Shown piece after piece: positions 60,151-64,000 of a DNA stretch of 64,000 nt (the first letter of the stretch is position 1; the number at the start of each line of letters is the position of its first letter). This DNA comes from an uncultured Clostridia bacterium (lineage in GTDB: Bacteria > Bacillota > Clostridia > TANB77 > CAG-508). The notes beneath the pieces were generated by a model that was not told the DNA's origin, ran no database searches, and saw nothing but the letters and a program-made list of their open reading frames with translations. Position numbers and translations under genes: made by a program. The stretch lies in contig CAKOWZ010000001.1 of the NCBI GenBank assembly GCA_934129745.1, forward strand, positions 1 through 64,000, given 5' to 3'.

Positions 60151-61731
60151 ATGCTAAATGCAGTAGGTGTAACAGTAAGATTTGGGAAAAGAACACTTTT
60201 TGAAGATGTAAACATCAAATTCAACAAAGGATGTTGCTATGGTATTATAGGTGCCAATGGTGCTGGTAAATCAACATTTTTAAAGGTTTTATCAGGGGAA
60301 TTAGAACCAAGCAAAGGAGAAGTTACTAAAGAAAAAAATGAACGTTTATCTGTTTTAAAACAAGACCACTTTGCTTATGAAGAATATACAGTTTTAGATA
60401 CTGTTATCATGGGAAATCAAGAATTATATTCTATTATGCAACAAAAAAATGAGATTTATGCTAAACCTGATTTTTCTGAAGAAGATGGCATGAAAGCAGC
60501 TAAATTAGAAGAAAAATTCGCTGAGTTAGATGGATGGAATGCTGAATCTGATGCTGCACAATTATTAAGCAATTTAGGAATTGACACAGAAAATCATTAT
60601 AAAATGATGAGTGAGTTAGAGGCAAAAGAGAAAGTTAAGGTTTTATTAGCTCAAGCTTTATTTGGAAATCCTGATATTTTGTTATTAGATGAGCCTACAA
60701 ATGACTTGGATTTGAAGACTATTTCATGGCTTGAAGAGTTTTTAATTAATTTTGAAAACACAGTAATTGTTGTATCACATGATAGATATTTTTTAAATAA
60801 AGTTTGTACTCATATTGCTGATGTTGATTTTGGAAAAATTAAGATTTTCCCTGGAAACTATGATTTCTGGTATGAGTCTAGTCAATTAGCTTTAAAACAA
60901 ATGAAAGAAGCTAATAAAAAGAAGGAAGAAAAAATTAAGGAATTACAAGACTTTATCGCAAGATTTAGTGCAAATGCTTCTAAATCTAAACAAGCTACTT
61001 CTAGAAAAAAATCTTTGGAAAAAATCGAATTAGATGAAATTAAACCATCTAACAGAAAATATCCATATATTGACTTTAAACCAGACAGAGAACCAGGTAA
61101 AGAGATTTTACAAGTTAAAAATATTTCTAAAACTATTAATGGAGAAAAACTTTTAGATAATGTTTCATTTACAGTTAAACAAGGAGATAAAATTGCCTTA
61201 TTAGCAGATAATGAAATTGCTAAAACTGTTTTATTTCAAATTATAGCTGGTGAATTAGAACCAGATGAAGGTGAATTAATATGGGGAACAACAATTTCAA
61301 ATGCTTATTTCCCTAAGGATAATAGCTATTTGTTTGATACAGATGAAAGTATTACTGATTGGCTTCGCAAATATTCTAAAGATCCAGATGAAACTTATGT
61401 TAGAAGCTTTTTAGGAAGAATGCTTTTCTCTGGAGAAGAAGCATTGAAAAATGTTAAAGTACTTTCTGGTGGTGAAAAAGTTAGATGTGTACTTGCTAAA
61501 ATTATGCTATCAGGTGCTAATTTCTTGACTTTTGACGAACCTACAAACCATTTGGACATGGAAAGTATTACAGCCTTAAATAATGGAATGATTAAGTTCC
61601 CTGGTAACATGATTTTTACTTCTCATGACCACCAATTAATGGAAACTGTGGCTAATAGGGTTATTGATATTAAGAAAAGTGGAGTTGTTGATAGAGAAGT
61701 TAGTTATAATGAATATTTGGAGATTGAGTGA
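60151..61731 (+). CDS. ABC-F family ATPase (YkpA/YbiT-like)
   Basis: 526 aa with two nucleotide-binding domains and no membrane helices. NBD1: Walker A GANGAGKST (34-42), a divergent signature MSELEAKEKVKVLLAQALFG, and DEPTNDLD (180-187). A charged linker (about 240-310). NBD2: a degenerate Walker A ADNEIAKT (352-359), LSGGEKVRC (438-446) and DEPTNHLD (462-469). ABC-F proteins act on ribosomes as translation factors or antibiotic protectors. I recall a weak second P-loop of the xNxxAKT type as usual for this subfamily, so it need not mean loss of function. AAAAGGAGG before the ATG. Confidence 0.92.
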   Translation: MLNAVGVTVRFGKRTLFEDVNIKFNKGCCYGIIGANGAGKSTFLKVLSGELEPSKGEVTKEKNERLSVLKQDHFAYEEYTVLDTVIMGNQELYSIMQQKNEIYAKPDFSEEDGMKAAKLEEKFAELDGWNAESDAAQLLSNLGIDTENHYKMMSELEAKEKVKVLLAQALFGNPDILLLDEPTNDLDLKTISWLEEFLINFENTVIVVSHDRYFLNKVCTHIADVDFGKIKIFPGNYDFWYESSQLALKQMKEANKKKEEKIKELQDFIARFSANASKSKQATSRKKSLEKIELDEIKPSNRKYPYIDFKPDREPGKEILQVKNISKTINGEKLLDNVSFTVKQGDKIALLADNEIAKTVLFQIIAGELEPDEGELIWGTTISNAYFPKDNSYLFDTDESITDWLRKYSKDPDETYVRSFLGRMLFSGEEALKNVKVLSGGEKVRCVLAKIMLSGANFLTFDEPTNHLDMESITALNNGMIKFPGNMIFTSHDHQLMETVANRVIDIKKSGVVDREVSYNEYLEIE

Positions 61732-61733
61732 GT

Positions 61734-61755
61734 AATTGGGGACGCGTCTCCAATT
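61734..61755. repeat. GGACGCGTCC palindrome family, copy 5 (single-core form)
   Basis: AATTGGGGACGCGTCTCC then AATT: one core with CAATTG-type ends and a single mismatch, 3 bp after the ABC-F stop. It shows the smallest form of the element. Confidence 0.8.
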
Positions 61756-61760
61756 GTTCA

Positions 61761-61793
61761 AAAAGAGTCGAGTTTGTAAACTCGACTCTTTTT
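61761..61793. terminator. Terminator between ABC-F gene and convergent membrane-protein gene
   Basis: Perfect 15-bp stem (61761-61775 with 61778-61792, containing GAGTCGAGTTT), 2-nt loop, then T residues. It can work in both directions. Confidence 0.92.
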
Positions 61794-61820
61794 ATTGATG
61801 GCTAAATTCTTAATTAGGTG

Positions 61821-62384
61821 TTATTTAAAGATTTTAGTGAATATGGAGTAGATTACCATTATAAAGCAGAAAATTAATATGGTTCCATATATTGTAAAAT
61901 GATAAATAATACTTCCGAGTACCCATAAAATCGATGCAATACCCCAGTCATAAGATTGAAGAAGAAGAGCATCAATTACAGTCATTTTAATGGTATCTGA
62001 GTATTCTTTTACACTTACTATTATACAAGTGATATCAGATATAACCATTAGTATGATGAAACCTGGATTTATTAAAAGTGTATGTGCTTGACCAAAATCG
62101 TTTACAGTTTGTATATTTTTGATAATGTACAAACAAATGAAAAAGATTCTTACATAGCGCAAAACTTTTAATAATCCAAAATCCCATAATTGAAAATGTT
62201 CTTCTGGTTTTTGACTTGATGGGATAAAAAGACATAATATGCTGAAAACAATCAATGATATAATAGCTGTAATCAGGGCATATTTTATGTTGCCTTTATA
62301 TGTTGTTAGATATTTTGAGTAGTCTATAAAATTTAGCCGGTGTAGGAGTTCAGAAATCCCTGAAATGATGTAAGTTACAAGCAT
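61821..62384 (-). CDS. Multi-pass membrane protein of unknown function
   Basis: 187 aa with about five hydrophobic segments (about 1-20, 33-55, 72-92, 100-122, 148-180). No motif I recognise. AAAGGAGG lies 7 nt before ATG 62384 and a promoter precedes it, so it is a real single-gene unit. It resembles Yip1-like or small integral membrane proteins only in general topology; I would not assign a function. Confidence 0.75.
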   Translation of the reverse strand: MLVTYIISGISELLHRLNFIDYSKYLTTYKGNIKYALITAIISLIVFSILCLFIPSSQKPEEHFQLWDFGLLKVLRYVRIFFICLYIIKNIQTVNDFGQAHTLLINPGFIILMVISDITCIIVSVKEYSDTIKMTVIDALLLQSYDWGIASILWVLGSIIYHFTIYGTILIFCFIMVIYSIFTKIFK

Positions 62385-62420
62385 GTAAATGCCTCCTTTT
62401 ATGATATTTAGTATAAGTCA

Positions 62421-62449
62421 ATTCTAACATATTATGTAAAATAAGTCAA
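62421..62449 (-). promoter_or_regulatory. Promoter of the membrane-protein gene with repeated TAAGTCAAT
   Basis: Minus-strand TTGACT (62444-62449), 17 nt, TAGAAT (62421-62426). TAAGTCAAT occurs at 62442-62450 and again at 62414-62422, overlapping the -35 and the -10 downstream side, 28 bp apart: a possible operator pair. Confidence 0.65.
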
Positions 62450-62509
62450 TAAAATATTTAGGTGGAGCATTATTGCAATTTATACAAAGATTTACACAAA
62501 AAAATTTCC

Positions 62510-62538
62510 TTGACAAAGGTCGAAAAATAGTATAAAAT
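62510..62538 (+). promoter_or_regulatory. Orphan consensus promoter
   Basis: TTGACA (62510-62515), 17 nt, TAAAAT (62533-62538), with GTCGAA in the spacer. It points into the 690-bp gene-free stretch before the VirB2-like gene. In 62539-62960 I see no ORF with a ribosome-binding site; an unannotated RNA or a long leader are both possible. Confidence 0.55.
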
Positions 62539-62969
62539 ATACATATATTAGTGAGTTGTGATTTACTTTTAAATAAAAGTAAAATTTTATATTTTATAAT
62601 TTCAGTGAAATTTAATATATTTAAGTATTGATTAAATTACAATAAAAATATATGGCACATGTTATATATATGATACATGTGGCACATATAAAACAATAAT
62701 TATAATGATGTATAGAATATAAAATTTTGTCACAATAGAACTTGTATAAAGTTAATTGTGATTTTTTTGACGAAAGATTTGACAAAAATTTTAGAAAAAA
62801 TCGATGAAATAAGTCTAGCCCTAAGTTAAAACGTATTTTACTAATGAAAATGTAAGGCTAAATTTTATGAATCTTAAAATTCCGTAAGGTTATATAAAAT
62901 AAAGCTTTAAAACAAAATATTACATTTATATTAAATTTAGTAAAATATATATTTTAAGGGCTTTTTTTG

Positions 62970-62998
62970 TTGAAAAAAGTATTGACTTTATTTATAAT
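62970..62998 (+). promoter_or_regulatory. Promoter of the VirB2-like operon
   Basis: TTGAAA (62970-62975), 17 nt, TATAAT (62993-62998). The leader of about 220 nt before the gene has short CAATCAAAAA-type repeats (63110-63180). Confidence 0.65.
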
Positions 62999-63230
62999 TA
63001 AAATGATAGTAAGTATAAAAGATATTTATTTAAAAGATAATTGCATAAGAGATAGTTACTAAATTATCAAAAAGGCAGTTATAAAAAAATATTTATCAAA
63101 AAAGATGATTATCAAAAACAATCAAAGACAATTAAAAACAATCAAAAAAAATTAAAATGCAATCAAAAGATAATCATAAAAATAAAGACAAAAAGTAAAC
63201 ACAAAATGGAAAAGGAAGTAGGAGATGTTC

Positions 63231-63722
63231 ATGAAAATTATGAAAACTAAAAACACAAGCAAATTTATTAAAATTATAATCATGGTTGTTGTTTTAATGG
63301 GGATTAATTCAATGTTTTTTGCAGAAGTTAAGGCAGATGATGATATGCCAAATGTAGATAGTATTTTCTCAGCAGGAAAACAATGGATAGAAACAGGAAG
63401 AGAGAAGAACCAAAACAAATATAACAGCCCAGTGGAATTTGTTAATGAATTAATGCCAATTGGTCAAATTTTGGTTTCAGTAGGAATTGGAACATTAACA
63501 ATTGTTTCTGTTATTATGGCAATTAGGTGGATTACAGCTACTCCTGATAAACAGGCACAATTGAAACAACAATTAATAGGTTTGGTTGTTGCAGCTTTTG
63601 TAATTTTCGGGGCTGTTGGAATATGGGAATTTGTAATACATGTTATGAACTCAACTAATATAGGTGGAGGAGTTCCAACATCTTCTATAACAACTATAAT
63701 CGATTCAACTAAACTTGTATAA
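63231..63722 (+). CDS. TrbC/VirB2-family pilin-like protein
   Basis: 163 aa from MKIMKTKNTSKFIKI. A signal peptide (about 1-34) ends near AEVKA-DDD; two hydrophobic segments follow (about 70-95 and 112-138) separated by a short Lys/Gln loop TPDKQAQLKQQ. This topology is that of VirB2/TrbC pilins of type IV secretion systems, and the next gene looks like PrgI/VirB3, the usual order. TAGGAG lies 6 nt before ATG 63231; the earlier ATG (63225) is too close to it. Likely first gene of a T4SS cluster continuing to the right. Confidence 0.75.
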   Translation: MKIMKTKNTSKFIKIIIMVVVLMGINSMFFAEVKADDDMPNVDSIFSAGKQWIETGREKNQNKYNSPVEFVNELMPIGQILVSVGIGTLTIVSVIMAIRWITATPDKQAQLKQQLIGLVVAAFVIFGAVGIWEFVIHVMNSTNIGGGVPTSSITTIIDSTKLV

Positions 63723-63816
63723 TTTTACTTGTATGATGTTTATAATTCATATAATGTTTAATTTGTATAATTTTTATATAAAATAATCGAAAATCAAATA
63801 CAAAGGAGGAATCTAT

Positions 63817-64000
63817 ATGTCAACACATTATATACCAAAAGATTTAAGAGGAGAGACAAGAATTCTAATTATCTTCACAGTAAAATCACTTATAACAACA
63901 GCAATTTTTGGCGGAGTTGGAGTTGTTTTTTGGTTAATATTTAAAGCATTTGGAATGGGATTTGCAGGTCTTATTATTTTACTTATTTTAGCACTTATAG
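63817..64000 (+). CDS. PrgI/VirB3-like inner-membrane protein (partial, cut by window edge)
   Basis: The first 61 codons, MSTHYIPKDLRGETRILIIF..., with two hydrophobic segments. The opening IPKDLRGE and the pair of N-terminal helices fit the PrgI family, which precedes the VirB4 ATPase gene in Gram-positive conjugative systems. CAAAGGAGG lies upstream. The frame is open at the window end, so length and assignment remain provisional. Confidence 0.6.
   Translation, partial: MSTHYIPKDLRGETRILIIFTVKSLITTAIFGGVGVVFWLIFKAFGMGFAGLIILLILALI

Noticed and set aside
60151..61731. Broken ABC-F gene because of the degenerate second Walker A and first signature
   Set aside because: Frame, both DEPTN motifs and the second LSGGE are intact, and a divergent second P-loop of this form is, to my knowledge, normal in the YkpA-type subfamily.

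Overview
The window comes from a very AT-rich, low-GC Gram-positive anaerobe, most plausibly an uncultured spore-forming member of the Clostridia. Spore genes (spmA, spmB, spoIIR, a GerM-domain protein), an AbrB/SpoVT-type regulator, a 2-hydroxyacyl-CoA dehydratase activase and consensus sigma-A promoters support this. Many intergenic spacers are almost pure A/T microsatellite-like sequence. The lineage below class level is inference.

Left part (1-23.6 kb) is a housekeeping and sporulation chromosome segment. In order: a large activase on the minus strand (124-4371), GerMN protein, a small Cys-containing ORF, a TrmN6-like methyltransferase, rsmI, abrB, spmA/spmB, a 33-aa membrane peptide, rlmH with walJ/yycJ, murA, spoIIR, an unknown protein, a UDPGP-family sugar nucleotidyltransferase, a VanW-family membrane protein followed closely by an M14 carboxypeptidase, phosphoglucomutase and an M18 aminopeptidase.

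Middle part (23.7-59.8 kb) is a cell-surface locus. Two near-duplicate TasA/camelysin-like secreted subunits (23866, 25513), each followed by the same two-hairpin element, alternate with a signal-peptidase-like protein lacking the catalytic Ser and His (24845). A membrane-tethered TasA-like protein (26191), an apparently active SipW-type signal peptidase (27043) and a third small TasA/camelysin-like subunit (27746) follow. After an Rpn-type nuclease gene on the minus strand lies one uninterrupted 9,922-codon gene (30007-59775): a giant adhesin-like protein built from InlB B-repeats, parallel beta-helix stretches, bacterial Ig-like, MBG/YDG and carbohydrate-binding-like modules, with three 2.65-kb internal repeats, one 754-bp block of which is duplicated without a visible mismatch. 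I infer that the SipW-type peptidase processes the TasA-like subunits into a surface fibre or matrix that acts together with the giant protein.

Right part (59.8-64 kb): tRNA-Arg(TCT), an ABC-F ATPase, an unknown membrane protein, then the start of what looks like a type IV secretion cluster (VirB2-like pilin, PrgI/VirB3-like protein cut by the window edge).

A family of GC-rich palindromes with the core GGACGCGTCC is scattered at gene ends (21954, 28351, 29619, 59784, 61734) and stands out sharply from the AT-rich background. A 10-mer, CGAACGATTT, lies just upstream of three predicted promoters (9651, 14291, 29575) and may be an operator.
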